Positions 1 to 8,829 of a stretch of DNA of 64,000 bases are shown piece after piece. Positions within the stretch are counted from its first letter, which is position 1. Each line of letters begins with the position of its first letter. The DNA lies in the NCBI RefSeq assembly GCF_036116635.1, contig NZ_CP107995.1, positions 4,774,001 to 4,838,000 on the forward strand, read 5' to 3'. The notes below the pieces were generated by a model. It ran no database searches. It had not been told where the DNA came from and saw only the letters and a list, made by a program, of their open reading frames with translations. The DNA comes from Amycolatopsis sp. NBC_00345 (GTDB taxonomy: Bacteria > Actinomycetota > Actinomycetes > Mycobacteriales > Pseudonocardiaceae). The position numbers and the translations under genes are program-made.

Positions 1-201
1 GGTGAGGATGCCGTCGCGGACCAGGCTGCGCAGGGTCTGCGTGAGCACCTTCTGCGAGATGCCCTCGACGCGCTTGCCGACCTGGGTGAAGCGCAGCGGG
101 CCGTCCACGAGGGCGCCGACGATGAGCACCGTCCACTGGTCGCCGATGCGGTCGAGCAGCTGCCGGGTCGGGCAGTCGCGGTCGTACGGGTTCCCCAGCA
201 T
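1..201 (-). CDS. HxlR-family winged-helix regulator (3' end outside window)
   Basis: The 67 residues seen start MLGNPYDRDCPTRQLLDRIG and continue with the HxlR winged helix (QWTVLIVGALVDGPLRFTQV, then a VEGISQKVLTQTLR recognition segment). The N-terminal CPT cysteine motif is typical of HxlR-type thiol- or quinone-sensing repressors. The ATG at 199-201 is preceded by GAGGAG. The frame is open to the left window edge, so the C-terminus is missing. An imperfect palindrome just upstream suggests autoregulation. The target gene is not visible; the divergent neighbour region contains only the convergent TetR gene. Confidence 0.88.
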   Translation of the reverse strand, partial: MLGNPYDRDCPTRQLLDRIGDQWTVLIVGALVDGPLRFTQVGKRVEGISQKVLTQTLRSLVRDGILT

Positions 202-213
202 GCAGCCGCTCCT

Positions 214-232
214 CACTTTCCCATGGAGAGTA
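214..232 (-). promoter_or_regulatory. Imperfect palindrome upstream of the HxlR gene, candidate operator
   Basis: On the minus strand the bases read TACTCTCC-ATG-GGAAAGTG. The two 8-bp arms match at 6 of 8 positions. It lies 12 bp before the HxlR start codon. HxlR proteins often bind such dyads in their own promoters. The assignment is inference from position and symmetry. Confidence 0.4.
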
Positions 233-238
233 ACAGCC

Positions 239-868
239 TCAGGCGGACTCCAGCAGCGCCGTGAACAGCACGCGCAGGTGCCGCCGGGCGCGGCCCCAGC
301 GGGCCTCCAGGTCCTCCTGGTCGCGGGTGGCCCAGCTGGCGATGAGGATGCCGCGGATCACGTCCATGGCGGTGTACACGGAGTGCAGGAACTCGCCGTG
401 GTTCGCCTGCTCCGGCAGCACGGCCCGGCCGAACGCGACCAGGCTCTCGGTGGCGATCGGCTCGACCAGCGCCATCTGGCGGCGCAGCTCGTCGTCCGTG
501 CGCGAGGCGACCCACAGCTCGACGGTCGCGGTGAAAACCGGGCCCTGGTGCATCTCCCAGAGCAGCTGCAGCGCGTCGCCGACCGGGTCGGCCGACGCGC
601 GCAGCCGGTCCAGCTCGGCCATCGCGACCTCGGTGCGCTTCTCCGCGAGGTGACGGATCGCGGACGTGACGAGGTCGGCCTTCGTCGGGAAATGGTGCAC
701 CTGCGCGCCGCGCGTGACCCCCGCGCGGACGGCGACGCGGGTGGTCGTGGTGCCCGCGTAGCCGTACTCGACCAGGCAGTCGATGGTCGCGTCGAGCAGC
801 CGCACCCGCATCGCGGCGCTGCGCTCCTCCTGGGTGCGGCCGGTGGTCCCCCGTCGTGGCGCTGACAT
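239..868 (-). CDS. TetR-family transcriptional regulator
   Basis: This 209-residue protein has a TetR N-terminal DNA-binding domain at about residues 20-66 (RLLDATIDCLVEYGYAGTTT, then VAVRAGVTRGAQVHHFPTK). The helical ligand-binding part after it shows no specific family signature beyond TetR. The stop lies 37 bp from the HxlR start, and the two genes are on the same strand, so it may be transcribed ahead of HxlR. The effector and targets cannot be told from sequence. Confidence 0.9.
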   Translation of the reverse strand: MSAPRRGTTGRTQEERSAAMRVRLLDATIDCLVEYGYAGTTTTRVAVRAGVTRGAQVHHFPTKADLVTSAIRHLAEKRTEVAMAELDRLRASADPVGDALQLLWEMHQGPVFTATVELWVASRTDDELRRQMALVEPIATESLVAFGRAVLPEQANHGEFLHSVYTAMDVIRGILIASWATRDQEDLEARWGRARRHLRVLFTALLESA

Positions 869-877
869 GCGCCTACT

Positions 878-1039
878 CTATTTGCCGGGTGCCACCCCGG
901 CCGCATTGGTCGCCGCAACGAGGCCCCGCACCGCGCGGGTGACGAACCGGCCCAGCACCAGCCGCCCGGGTTCCAGCGCGATGACCTCCTCGCACGAGCG
1001 GGTGCGGCCGGTGCGGAACAACCGCAGCGCAGGTTTCAT
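878..1039 (-). CDS. Possible 53-residue hypothetical protein
   Basis: A short reading frame (MKPALRLFRTGRTRSCEEVI start) lies between the TetR gene and the divergent Lrp gene. AAGAGGG lies about 10 bp before its ATG. No domain is recognised. EEVIALEPGRL faintly recalls a strand of SRPBCC-fold proteins, so it may be a remnant of such a gene. Lrp regulators often face a divergent target, which is the main reason to keep it. Confidence 0.25.
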   Translation of the reverse strand: MKPALRLFRTGRTRSCEEVIALEPGRLVLGRFVTRAVRGLVAATNAAGVAPGK

Positions 1040-1049
1040 GCATCGAACC
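1032..1049. promoter_or_regulatory. Dyad between the small ORF and the Lrp gene, candidate Lrp operator
   Basis: GGTTTCATGCATCGAACC pairs GGTT...ATGCAT...AACC, with 14 of 18 positions symmetric. It sits 40 bp before the Lrp start and covers the start of the divergent small frame. A related ATGCAT word recurs at 1080. Lrp/AsnC proteins usually bind such dyads next to their own gene. This is inference only. Confidence 0.3.
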
Positions 1050-1088
1050 CTCTTGACTTGACGTTTTCCTGCATTCAGGATGCATCTC

Positions 1089-2102
1089 ATGCAGGACGAA
1101 GCCAAGGTGAGCGAGCTGGACCGGCGGATCGTCTCCGCGTTGCAGCTCAATGGGCGGGCGTCGTGGGGCGCGATCGCGCGGCACGTCGGGACGAGCGAGT
1201 CCACGGTGCTGCGCCGGGCCGGGCAGCTGACCGAAAGCGGGCAGCTGCGGGTGATCGGCGTCATCGACGTGCTGCGGTGCGGCCTGGGCGTGCCGGTGCT
1301 GACGCGGCTGCGGTGCCGTCCCGGCACGGCCGCGGCGGTCACCGAGGCGCTGGCCGCGCGGCCCGACGTCCGGTACGCCACCATGCTCGCCGGCAGCGCC
1401 GACTGCACGGCCGAGTTCGTGCTGCCGACCTACCAGGACGTCGTCCGCCTGCAGCTCGACGGCTTCCCGGCGGCCGAGCACCTGCGTGACGCCGAGACGT
1501 TCGCGGTGATGCGCACGTTCACCTCCAACCACGACTGGGACTCCGGCGAACTGGCCCCGGAGGCCGTCGCCGAGCTGCGCGGGGCCGAGGTCCGGCCGTT
1601 CGAGGAGCAGCACTGGGAACGGCCGCCGGAGCAGCTCGACGAGCTGGACCTGGCGATCTGCGCCGCGCTCGGCGAGGACGGGCGGCTGTCGTTCAAGGAG
1701 GTCTCCCGGCATGTGGGCACCAGTGAGTCCACTGTGGCCCGTCGCGTCGACTCGCTGGTGCGCCGTGGCTGCCTGCGCTTCCGCACGCTCGCCGAGCCCG
1801 CGATGTTCGGCTACGCGCTGGAGTTCATGCTCTGGCTTTCGGTGCTGCCCAAGGACCTCGACCGCGCGGGCCAGCAGCTGGCCGCGCATCCCGGTACCAA
1901 ATACCTGTCCGCCACCACCGGCCGGTTCAACCTGGTCGGCCAGATCGTGCTGCGCCACTACGGCGAGCTGTACCGCCACACCACCGACGTCGTCGGCGCG
2001 CTGCCCGGGCTCCGGGAGGCCGACGTGACCCTGCAGGTCTCGACCCTGAAACGCGCCTGGGCGCCGACGCCGGAGCCCCAGGCCAGCTTGGAGGACGCAT
2101 GA
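1089..2102 (+). CDS. Lrp/AsnC-family regulator with two tandem Lrp modules
   Basis: The 337-residue product repeats the Lrp architecture twice. Each half has an HTH (first LDRRIVSALQLNGRASWGAI, second LDLAICAALGEDGRLSFKEV) followed by a RAM-type ligand-sensing domain. GTSESTVLRR and GTSESTVARR are the matching recognition helices. This covalent pseudo-dimer form is common in actinobacteria, while typical Lrp is about 150 residues. I chose ATG 1089 because AGGA at 1077-1080 is well spaced; ATG 1080 is the alternative. The stop overlaps the next start (ATGA), so it is probably the in-operon regulator of the catabolic genes that follow. Confidence 0.92.
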   Translation: MQDEAKVSELDRRIVSALQLNGRASWGAIARHVGTSESTVLRRAGQLTESGQLRVIGVIDVLRCGLGVPVLTRLRCRPGTAAAVTEALAARPDVRYATMLAGSADCTAEFVLPTYQDVVRLQLDGFPAAEHLRDAETFAVMRTFTSNHDWDSGELAPEAVAELRGAEVRPFEEQHWERPPEQLDELDLAICAALGEDGRLSFKEVSRHVGTSESTVARRVDSLVRRGCLRFRTLAEPAMFGYALEFMLWLSVLPKDLDRAGQQLAAHPGTKYLSATTGRFNLVGQIVLRHYGELYRHTTDVVGALPGLREADVTLQVSTLKRAWAPTPEPQASLEDA

Positions 2103-2995
2103 CGGAGCAACCGTGGTTGTGGGACGAGCGGACCTGGCGGGGGCACGTCGAGCGCGTCCGCGCCGGGCGATCGCTGCGCCCGGCCGCGTGGCCCGGCGGG
2201 GCGAAGGTGGCGGTGGCGCTGTCCTTCGACTCCGACCACGAGACCCCGGCCCTGCGTGACGGCGAGGTGCTGCCCGGCAAGCTCGCGCAGGGCGAGTACG
2301 GCGCGCGCGTCGGCGTCCCGCGCATCCTCCGCCTGCTGGAGCGCTTCGGCGCGCCGTCCTCGTTCTTCGTGCCCGCCGTTTCGGCCCTGCTGCACGACGG
2401 CGAGGTCAAGTCCTATGTGGACGCCGGGCACGAGGTCGCGCTGCACGGCTGGATCCACGAGCGCAACACCGCGCTGACCGCCGAGGAGGAGCGCGACCTC
2501 GCCTTCCGTGCCGCGGACGTGCTGGAGCGCCTGGCCGGCACCCGCCCGGTCGGCATCCGCACGCCGTCGTGGGACTTCTCCGCGCACACCCTCGACATCA
2601 CGCGTGAGCTGGGCCTGAAGTACGACTCGTCGCTGATGGCCGACGACGAGCCGTACGAGCTGCTCGCCGACGGGAAACCGACCGGGATCGTCGAGCTGCC
2701 GGTGGAATGGATCCGCGACGACGCGCCGTACTTCATGATGGACCGGTTCGCCTCGCTGCGGCCGTACACGCCGCCGCGCGGGGTGCTGACCATCTGGCGC
2801 GACGAGTTCGACGCCGCGTACGCCGAGGGCGGCCTGTTCCAGCTCACCATGCACCCGCACATCATCGGGCACCGCTCGCGCCTCGCCGTGCTCGCCGAAC
2901 TGCTCGAGTACATCAGCGGCCACGACGGCGTGTGGTTCGCCACGCACGCCCAGGTCGTCGACCACGTCCTGACCGCGGCCGGGGAGCAGCCATGA
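2099..2995 (+). CDS. Polysaccharide deacetylase (NodB)-family hydrolase, PuuE/PgdA-like subgroup
   Basis: A 298-residue NodB-fold protein. The metal-site motifs are visible: the SFDSDHETP strand (residues 42-50, supplying the Asp ligands) and HGWIHE (the H-x3-H pair). This longer subgroup, with the RTPSWDFSAHTLDI segment and C-terminal FQLTMHPHIIGHRSR, includes allantoinase-like PuuE, cyclic-imide hydrolases and H. pylori PgdA, so C-N hydrolysis of a small molecule is as likely as sugar deacetylation. No signal peptide is present, which fits a cytoplasmic enzyme. It overlaps the Lrp gene upstream and the permease gene downstream by 4 bp each. Confidence 0.85.
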   Translation: MTEQPWLWDERTWRGHVERVRAGRSLRPAAWPGGAKVAVALSFDSDHETPALRDGEVLPGKLAQGEYGARVGVPRILRLLERFGAPSSFFVPAVSALLHDGEVKSYVDAGHEVALHGWIHERNTALTAEEERDLAFRAADVLERLAGTRPVGIRTPSWDFSAHTLDITRELGLKYDSSLMADDEPYELLADGKPTGIVELPVEWIRDDAPYFMMDRFASLRPYTPPRGVLTIWRDEFDAAYAEGGLFQLTMHPHIIGHRSRLAVLAELLEYISGHDGVWFATHAQVVDHVLTAAGEQP

Positions 2996-4305
2996 CCACC
3001 GTTTCGTCCACATCGGACTCGTCCACATCAGATACGGCCGCGGCCACGCACCGGCTGAACCCGCAGCAGCGCAAGGCGATCTTCGCGGGTGCCATCGGCA
3101 ACACCGTCGAGTGGGTGGACTGGGCCGTCTACGCCACGTTCGCCCCCGTCTTCGCCGGCCAGTTCTTCGCCGGTGGCAACGACACCACGGCACTATTGTC
3201 CACATTGGCCGTGTTCGCCGTCGGGTTCGTGATGCGCCCGGTCGGCGGCGCGGTGCTCGGCGCGTATGCCGACCGGCACGGCCGCAAGAAGGGCCTCACG
3301 CTCACCATCTCGCTGATGGCCGGGGCGTCGATCGTCATCGCGGTGTGCCCGACCTACACCCACATCGGCGTCGCGGCGCCGATCGTGCTGCTGCTCGCCC
3401 GGCTCGTGCAGGGCTTCTCCGCGGGCGGCGAATTCGGCTCCTCGTCGGCGTTCCTGATCGAGTCGGCCGCCGCCGGGCGGCGGGCGTTCGCCGGGTCCTG
3501 GCAGCAGGTGTCGGTGGGCGCGGGCTCGCTCATCGCGGCGCTGCTCGGCACGATCCTCAACTCCACACTGTCCGATTCGGACCTGCACGGCTGGGGCTGG
3601 CGGCTGGCGTTCGGCCTCGCCGGGCTGCTCGGGCTGGTCGGGCTGTGGCTGCGGCGGTCGGTGCACGAGACCGAGGCGTTCACCCGGATCCACAAGGGAC
3701 CGCGGCGCAACGCGCTCGTCGCGATGGTCCGCGACCACCCGGGCGCCGCGCTGCGTGTGGCCGGAGTGACCATCGCCGGCACGCTGATCTACTACGTGTG
3801 GGTCACCTACATGCCGACGTACGCGCACCTGTCCACCGGCATCCCGCTCAAGACCGCGCTGCTGGCCAACACCCTCGCCATGGTCGTGTTCATCGTGTTG
3901 CTGCCCTTCGGCGGGCTGCTGTCCGACCGGATCGGCCGTAAGCCGACGATGACGGTGTTCGCCGGCGGGTTCCTCGTGTTCGCCTGGCCCGCGTTCCACT
4001 TCCTGGCCAACGGGTTCTGGAGCGTTTTCGTGATCGAGCTGATCGGCCTGGTGCTGATCGTCGGCTACTCGGCCAACTGCGCGGTGGTCATGGCCGAGCA
4101 GTTCCCGGCGGAGGTGCGGACCACCGGCATCGGCCTGCCGTACGCGCTGGCCGTGGCGATCTTCGGCGGCACCGCGCCGTACGTCACGACCTGGCTCAAC
4201 GCCAACCACCACGGCGATCTCGTGTGGGTGTACGTCGCGGTCGCCGCGCTGATCGGCGTCGCGGTGTACCTCACCATGCCGGAGACCAAGGGTAAGGAAC
4301 TCTAG
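2992..4305 (+). CDS. MFS permease, metabolite:H+ symporter (MHS) family
   Basis: A 437-residue protein with about 12 membrane segments. The MHS hallmarks are GNTVEWVDWAVYATFAPVFA in the first segment, GFVMRPVGGAVLGAYADRHG in the 2-3 loop, and FSAGGEFGSS. Relatives import dicarboxylates, shikimate, proline/betaine or other small organic acids with protons. Its place inside the operon makes it the likely importer of the substrate or an intermediate. The ATG overlaps the deacetylase stop, and its TAG stop shares a base with the next GTG start. Confidence 0.9.
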   Translation: MTTVSSTSDSSTSDTAAATHRLNPQQRKAIFAGAIGNTVEWVDWAVYATFAPVFAGQFFAGGNDTTALLSTLAVFAVGFVMRPVGGAVLGAYADRHGRKKGLTLTISLMAGASIVIAVCPTYTHIGVAAPIVLLLARLVQGFSAGGEFGSSSAFLIESAAAGRRAFAGSWQQVSVGAGSLIAALLGTILNSTLSDSDLHGWGWRLAFGLAGLLGLVGLWLRRSVHETEAFTRIHKGPRRNALVAMVRDHPGAALRVAGVTIAGTLIYYVWVTYMPTYAHLSTGIPLKTALLANTLAMVVFIVLLPFGGLLSDRIGRKPTMTVFAGGFLVFAWPAFHFLANGFWSVFVIELIGLVLIVGYSANCAVVMAEQFPAEVRTTGIGLPYALAVAIFGGTAPYVTTWLNANHHGDLVWVYVAVAALIGVAVYLTMPETKGKEL

Positions 4306-5099
4306 TGCGCAACGTGCTCGTCACCGGCGCCGGCGGCGGGATCGGGGCCGCGATCGCGGACCGGTTCGCCGCCGCGGGCGCCCGGCTGGCCCTGTCCGAC
4401 CTCCGCCCGGCGGAACTGTCCACAGTGGCCTCGCGGCTGCGGGAGAAACACGGCGCCGACGTCGTCGAACTGCCGGGCGACCTCGCGGACGCCGGTTACG
4501 CGGAAGGGCTCGTCGACCGCGCCGGCCCGGTGGACGTGCTGGTCAACGCCGCGGGCATCTACCCCGCGACCCCGCTGCTGGAGATGACGGCGGCGACCTG
4601 GGACCGGGTGCAGGACGTCAACGTGCGCGCCGCGCTGCTCACCACTGTCGCGTTCGGACGGCAGCACGTGGCGAACCGGATGCCGGGCGCCGTGGTGAAC
4701 ATCTCCTCGGGCGCGGCCACCCGCGCCCGGCCCGGCGCCTCGCACTACGCGACGTCGAAGGCCGCGCTGGAGATGGTCACCAAGGCGTGCGCGGTGGAAC
4801 TCGGCGGCCACGGCATTCGCGTGAACGCCGTCAGCCCCGGTTTTGTCACTGTGGACAGTGAAGCCAACCCCGTCACCGAGTCCTACGCCGCGGCCGTGTC
4901 GGTGAACCCGCTCGGCCGTCGCGGTGAGCCGGGTGAAATCGCCGACGCCGTGTTCTGGCTCGCCGGTGACGAGGCCCGCTGGATCACCGGCGCGGTGCTG
5001 CGCGTGGACGGCGGCTCGACCGCGGGCGCGGCCGGGCTGCCATTGCACTGGTCCGGGGAAACGGTTGTACAGCAAGGAGAGCACGATGTCAGGGTCTGA
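4305..5099 (+). CDS. SDR-family NAD(P)-dependent oxidoreductase
   Basis: A 264-residue classical short-chain dehydrogenase. It has TGAGGGIGAAIA (the nucleotide-binding glycine motif, residues 7-18), NAAG, the catalytic serine in NISSG, Y-ATSK for the YxxxK pair, and the VSPGFV loop. Asp in LALSDLRP suggests a preference for NAD over NADP. GTG 4305 is the start, directly abutting the permease stop. The 3' end runs 14 bp into the next gene. It would oxidise or reduce an alcohol/ketone intermediate of the pathway. Confidence 0.9.
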   Translation: MRNVLVTGAGGGIGAAIADRFAAAGARLALSDLRPAELSTVASRLREKHGADVVELPGDLADAGYAEGLVDRAGPVDVLVNAAGIYPATPLLEMTAATWDRVQDVNVRAALLTTVAFGRQHVANRMPGAVVNISSGAATRARPGASHYATSKAALEMVTKACAVELGGHGIRVNAVSPGFVTVDSEANPVTESYAAAVSVNPLGRRGEPGEIADAVFWLAGDEARWITGAVLRVDGGSTAGAAGLPLHWSGETVVQQGEHDVRV

Positions 5100-6093
5100 C
5101 GAGCGCCGCGCCTACACGGTGGTGGGCGGCGGCGCGATCGGCGGGACGCTCGCGTTCCACCTCGCACGCGCCGGGCACCCGGTGGTGATCGTCGACGCCG
5201 ATCCCGCGCACGTCACCGCGATCAGGGAGCACGGCCTGACGCTGCGGCGCCCGGACGGCGACCAGCGCGTGGACGTCCCGGCCTTCGTTCCGGACGAGGC
5301 GCCGCCGGAGCTGGGCCGGGTGCTGCTCGCGGTGAAGGCGCAGGCGACCGAGCCGGTGCTGCAGTGGCTGGAGCCGCGGCTGGCGCGCGACGGGTTCGTG
5401 GTGTCGCTGCAGAACGGGCTCAACGAGGCGCTGATCGCGTCGTTCATCGGCGCCGGTCGCACCGTCGGCGCGTTCGTGAACCTGTTCGCCGACGTGGCCG
5501 AGCCCGGGGTGGTACGTGACGGCGGGCTGGGCGCGCTGGTGGTCGGCGAGCCGGACGGCCGGATCACCGACCGCGTCGAGGAAGTCGTCGCCGACCTGCA
5601 GGCGTGGGGCTCGGCGAAGGCGACCGCCAACGTCGAGGGTTACCTGTGGTCGAAGCTCGGCTTCGGCGCGATGCTCACCACCACCGCGCTCGCCGACGCG
5701 CCGATGGCCGGCCTGATCGACCGGCACCGCCCGCTGATGCACACGATCACGGCGGAGGTGTTCTCCGTCGCGGGCTCGCGGACGCTGGAGGCGTTCGACC
5801 AGTTCGACCCGGCCGCGTACCAGCCGGGCGCCGCGGGCCGCGAGGCCGCGACCGACCGGCTGGTGGCCTGGCTGCGCACACAGCCGAAGGACCGCAGCGG
5901 GATCTGGCGCGACATCGCCGTCCGGCACCGTCCGGTCGAGGTGCACCACCACTACGCGCCGGTGCTGGAGGAGGCGGCCCGCCTCGGCGTCGAGGTGCCG
6001 CTGCTCTCGTCGATGCTCACCCGGCTGGCCGAGGTCGAGGCCGGCACCCCCATGTCCGAGGACCACCTGACCGAATTGGAGCGGCACCTGTGA
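5086..6093 (+). CDS. 2-dehydropantoate 2-reductase (PanE/ApbA)-like oxidoreductase
   Basis: A 335-residue protein with the GGGAIGG dinucleotide motif near the N-terminus, LQNGLN, and the conserved WSKLGF segment that holds the PanE catalytic lysine. The asparagine that normally follows the lysine (KLxxNxxxN) is absent: the sequence reads KLGFGAML. A substrate other than ketopantoate is therefore likely. ATG 5086 follows AAGGAGA. A longer upstream frame exists but overlaps the SDR gene and lacks support. The context is a catabolic operon, not pantothenate synthesis. Confidence 0.85.
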   Translation: MSGSDERRAYTVVGGGAIGGTLAFHLARAGHPVVIVDADPAHVTAIREHGLTLRRPDGDQRVDVPAFVPDEAPPELGRVLLAVKAQATEPVLQWLEPRLARDGFVVSLQNGLNEALIASFIGAGRTVGAFVNLFADVAEPGVVRDGGLGALVVGEPDGRITDRVEEVVADLQAWGSAKATANVEGYLWSKLGFGAMLTTTALADAPMAGLIDRHRPLMHTITAEVFSVAGSRTLEAFDQFDPAAYQPGAAGREAATDRLVAWLRTQPKDRSGIWRDIAVRHRPVEVHHHYAPVLEEAARLGVEVPLLSSMLTRLAEVEAGTPMSEDHLTELERHL

Positions 6094-7241
6094 CCGGGAT
6101 CCGGGACCTGCACGAGTGGGTGCGCGCGCACCGCGAAGACCTGCTCGCCGACCTTGCCGAGTACGTCGGCATCGAAACCCCCAGCGACGACAAGGAGAGC
6201 CTGAACCGCGGACTGTCCTGGGTGGACGGCTGGCTGCGCGAGCGGCTGGGCGATCCCGCGTCCGTGCGCGACGTCGGCGGCGGCCGCCACGGCGACATCA
6301 GGGTCTACGACTACCCCGGGTCCGGCAAGCAGCCCATCCTCCTGCTCTGCCATTACGACACGGTGTGGCCGCTGGGCACGCTCGCCGGGTGGCCGTTCAC
6401 TGTGGACGGTGACCGGGCGAGCGGGCCGGGGGTCTTCGACATGAAGTCCGGGCTGGTGCACGCCGTGTGGGCGCTGCGCGCGCTCGACGCCGCCGGGCTC
6501 CCCCGCCCGGCCGTGCGGCTGGTGCTCAACGGCGACGAGGAGATCGGCAGCCCCGCGTCCCGCCCGGTGATCGAGGCGGCGGCCGCGGGCACCCGCGCGA
6601 CGCTGGTGTTCGAGGCGAGCGCGGACGGCGCGGTCAAGACCGCGCGCAAGGGCGTCGGCCTGTTCCAGGTGCACGCGACCGGCGTCGAATCGCACGCGGG
6701 CCTCGACCCGGCGAAGGGCGCGAGCGCCGTCGACGAGCTGGCGCGCGCGATCCTGGCGCTGCACGCGCTGTCCGACCCGGCGGCGGGCACGACGGTGAAC
6801 GTCGGCGTGATCTCCGGCGGCAGCCGCCAGAACGTGGTCGCGGGCTCGGCCAGGGGCGAGATCGACGTGCGCGTGACCAGCGCGCCGGAGGCCGCCCGGA
6901 TCGACGCCGGCCTGGCCGCGCTGACCGCGCACGACCCCCGCGCGACGGTCGCCGTGGAGGGCGGCTGGAACCGGCCGGTGATGGAGCGCTCCGAGGCCAT
7001 CGCGGGCCTGTTCGAGGTGGCCCGCGGGTTGGCCGCGGACCTCGGCGTCACCCTGCGCGAGTGCTCCGTCGGCGGCGCCAGCGACGGCAACTTCGTCGCC
7101 GCGCTGGGACACCCGGTCCTCGACGGCTTCGGCGCCGTCGGCGACGGCGCGCACGCCCGGCACGAGCACATCAGCGTCGAAGGCATGCTGGAACGCACCG
7201 CGCTGGCCGCGGCGGTGCTGCACCACCTCGGCGCCGCTTGA
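6090..7241 (+). CDS. M20-family metallopeptidase (carboxypeptidase G2-like)
   Basis: A 383-residue M20 enzyme with the metal and catalytic motifs in order: CHYDTVWP (His ligand, catalytic Asp), GVFDMKSG (bridging Asp), NGDEEIGS (general base Glu plus Glu ligand), FEASADGA, and C-terminal HARHEHIS (His ligand). The dimerisation domain, around VESHAGLDPAKG and GGSRQNVV, is present. No signal peptide is seen. It starts with GTG 6090 in a GTGA overlap with the reductase stop. It would hydrolyse an amide or peptide bond of the imported compound or its product. It is the last gene of the operon, followed by repeat family C. Confidence 0.9.
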   Translation: MTGIRDLHEWVRAHREDLLADLAEYVGIETPSDDKESLNRGLSWVDGWLRERLGDPASVRDVGGGRHGDIRVYDYPGSGKQPILLLCHYDTVWPLGTLAGWPFTVDGDRASGPGVFDMKSGLVHAVWALRALDAAGLPRPAVRLVLNGDEEIGSPASRPVIEAAAAGTRATLVFEASADGAVKTARKGVGLFQVHATGVESHAGLDPAKGASAVDELARAILALHALSDPAAGTTVNVGVISGGSRQNVVAGSARGEIDVRVTSAPEAARIDAGLAALTAHDPRATVAVEGGWNRPVMERSEAIAGLFEVARGLAADLGVTLRECSVGGASDGNFVAALGHPVLDGFGAVGDGAHARHEHISVEGMLERTALAAAVLHHLGAA

Positions 7242-7242
7242 A

Positions 7243-7327
7243 GCGCCCCAATGTGGCGTTGGTTGCGTTGAACGCACCCAATGTGGCGTTCGGTGCGTTG
7301 AACGCACCGAACGCCACATTGGGGCGC
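7243..7327. repeat. Compound palindromic repeat, family C
   Basis: Two direct 30-bp units (7247-7276 and 7277-7306, each starting CCCAATGTGGCGTT) are followed by an inverted partial copy. The outer arms GCGCCCCAATGTGGCGTT (7243-7260) and its reverse complement (7310-7327) match perfectly over 18 bp. The innermost arms GGTGCGTT-GA-ACGCACC form a second hairpin. It starts 2 bp after the peptidase stop, so it may act as its terminator. Confidence 0.85.
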
Positions 7328-7483
7328 ATCGGGACCCGGCCGGCCCGAACGGGAGGTGAGCGGCGAGCCGGACGCGGAACGCCTTTACCGAACCCGAACA
7401 TTCGCCCCACACCCCCCGAACACCGGGGCGCGAGGCTCCTTCCCGTACCCGGAAGACACCGGTCACGAGAAGGAGCACCGACC

Positions 7484-7909
7484 ATGCGAGGAACCACCTG
7501 GACGCGGCGGCTGGCGCTGGCGGGCGGCGGGGTCGCGGCCGGACTGCTGGTGGTCACACCACTGGCGTCGGCGCAGAGCAGCCCGCCACCCGCGGCACCG
7601 TCGGCGGTCGCGCCGATCACGCTGAGCCCCGAGGAGTCGCAGCAGGTCTGCGGGGACTGGGTGCCGAAGCTGCAGAAGCGCACGCAGAACCTGACCGAGC
7701 GGATCAACGGCGGCGCCGAGGTGGCCGGGTCCGTGGCGAACCTGAAGGCCCGCGCGGCCGATCAGAAAGCCAAGGGCCACACCGCCGCGGCCGATCGGCT
7801 GCAGAAGCGCGCCGACCAGCGCCAGGGCCGGATCAGCCAGCTCGCCGACGCCAAGCAGAAGCTCGACGCCTTCGCCTCGGCGCACTGCAAGCCCGCGGGG
7901 ACGAAGTGA
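7484..7909 (+). CDS. Secreted coiled-coil-like hypothetical protein
   Basis: A 141-residue protein with a clear signal peptide (RRLALAGGGVAAGLLVVTPLASAQS, cleavage expected after ASA). A proline/alanine linker follows, then an alpha-helical, charged region (about residues 48-130, rich in K, Q, R and A with a heptad-like pattern). Two cysteines, at VCGD and HCKP, flank the helical part and could form a disulfide. RBS GAGAAGGAG. It overlaps the next lipoprotein gene by 4 bp and precedes the two-component system, so it may be an extracytoplasmic partner of the sensor. No function is recognised. Confidence 0.8.
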   Translation: MRGTTWTRRLALAGGGVAAGLLVVTPLASAQSSPPPAAPSAVAPITLSPEESQQVCGDWVPKLQKRTQNLTERINGGAEVAGSVANLKARAADQKAKGHTAAADRLQKRADQRQGRISQLADAKQKLDAFASAHCKPAGTK

Positions 7910-8091
7910 GGACTGCGCGGTTCGCGGCCGCGGTCGGGGCGGCCGCGCTCGTGCTCCTAGGCGTCACCGCGTGCGACGACGGCGGCTCGGCCACGCCCAG
8001 CGGCGGGGCGGCGGCCACCAGCGAGCTGAACGGCATCCAGTCGACCCTCGACAGCATCGGCTCCGACATCGCGGGCGACGGCTCGCCGTGA
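7906..8091 (+). CDS. Small lipoprotein, hypothetical
   Basis: A 61-residue product with an n-region and hydrophobic core followed by the lipobox LGVTAC, then DDGGSATPSGG as a flexible linker and a short polar tail. The GTG start overlaps the upstream stop (GTGA). It is likely anchored outside the membrane and co-expressed with the secreted protein and, 52 bp further, the response regulator. Short lipoproteins of this type often accompany actinobacterial two-component systems; its role is unknown. Confidence 0.75.
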   Translation: MRTARFAAAVGAAALVLLGVTACDDGGSATPSGGAAATSELNGIQSTLDSIGSDIAGDGSP

Positions 8092-8142
8092 CCCGCGTAG
8101 CGTCTCCCCTCGACGTAGGCGTCTGAGGAGACGGGAGCCCGC

Positions 8143-8825
<683 letters not shown>

Positions 8826-8829
<4 letters not shown>

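Noticed and set aside
4924..5085. Upstream extension of the PanE-like reductase
   Set aside because: It overlaps the SDR gene for 160 bp. ATG 5086 has AAGGAGA at the right distance, and the Rossmann motif begins right after it.
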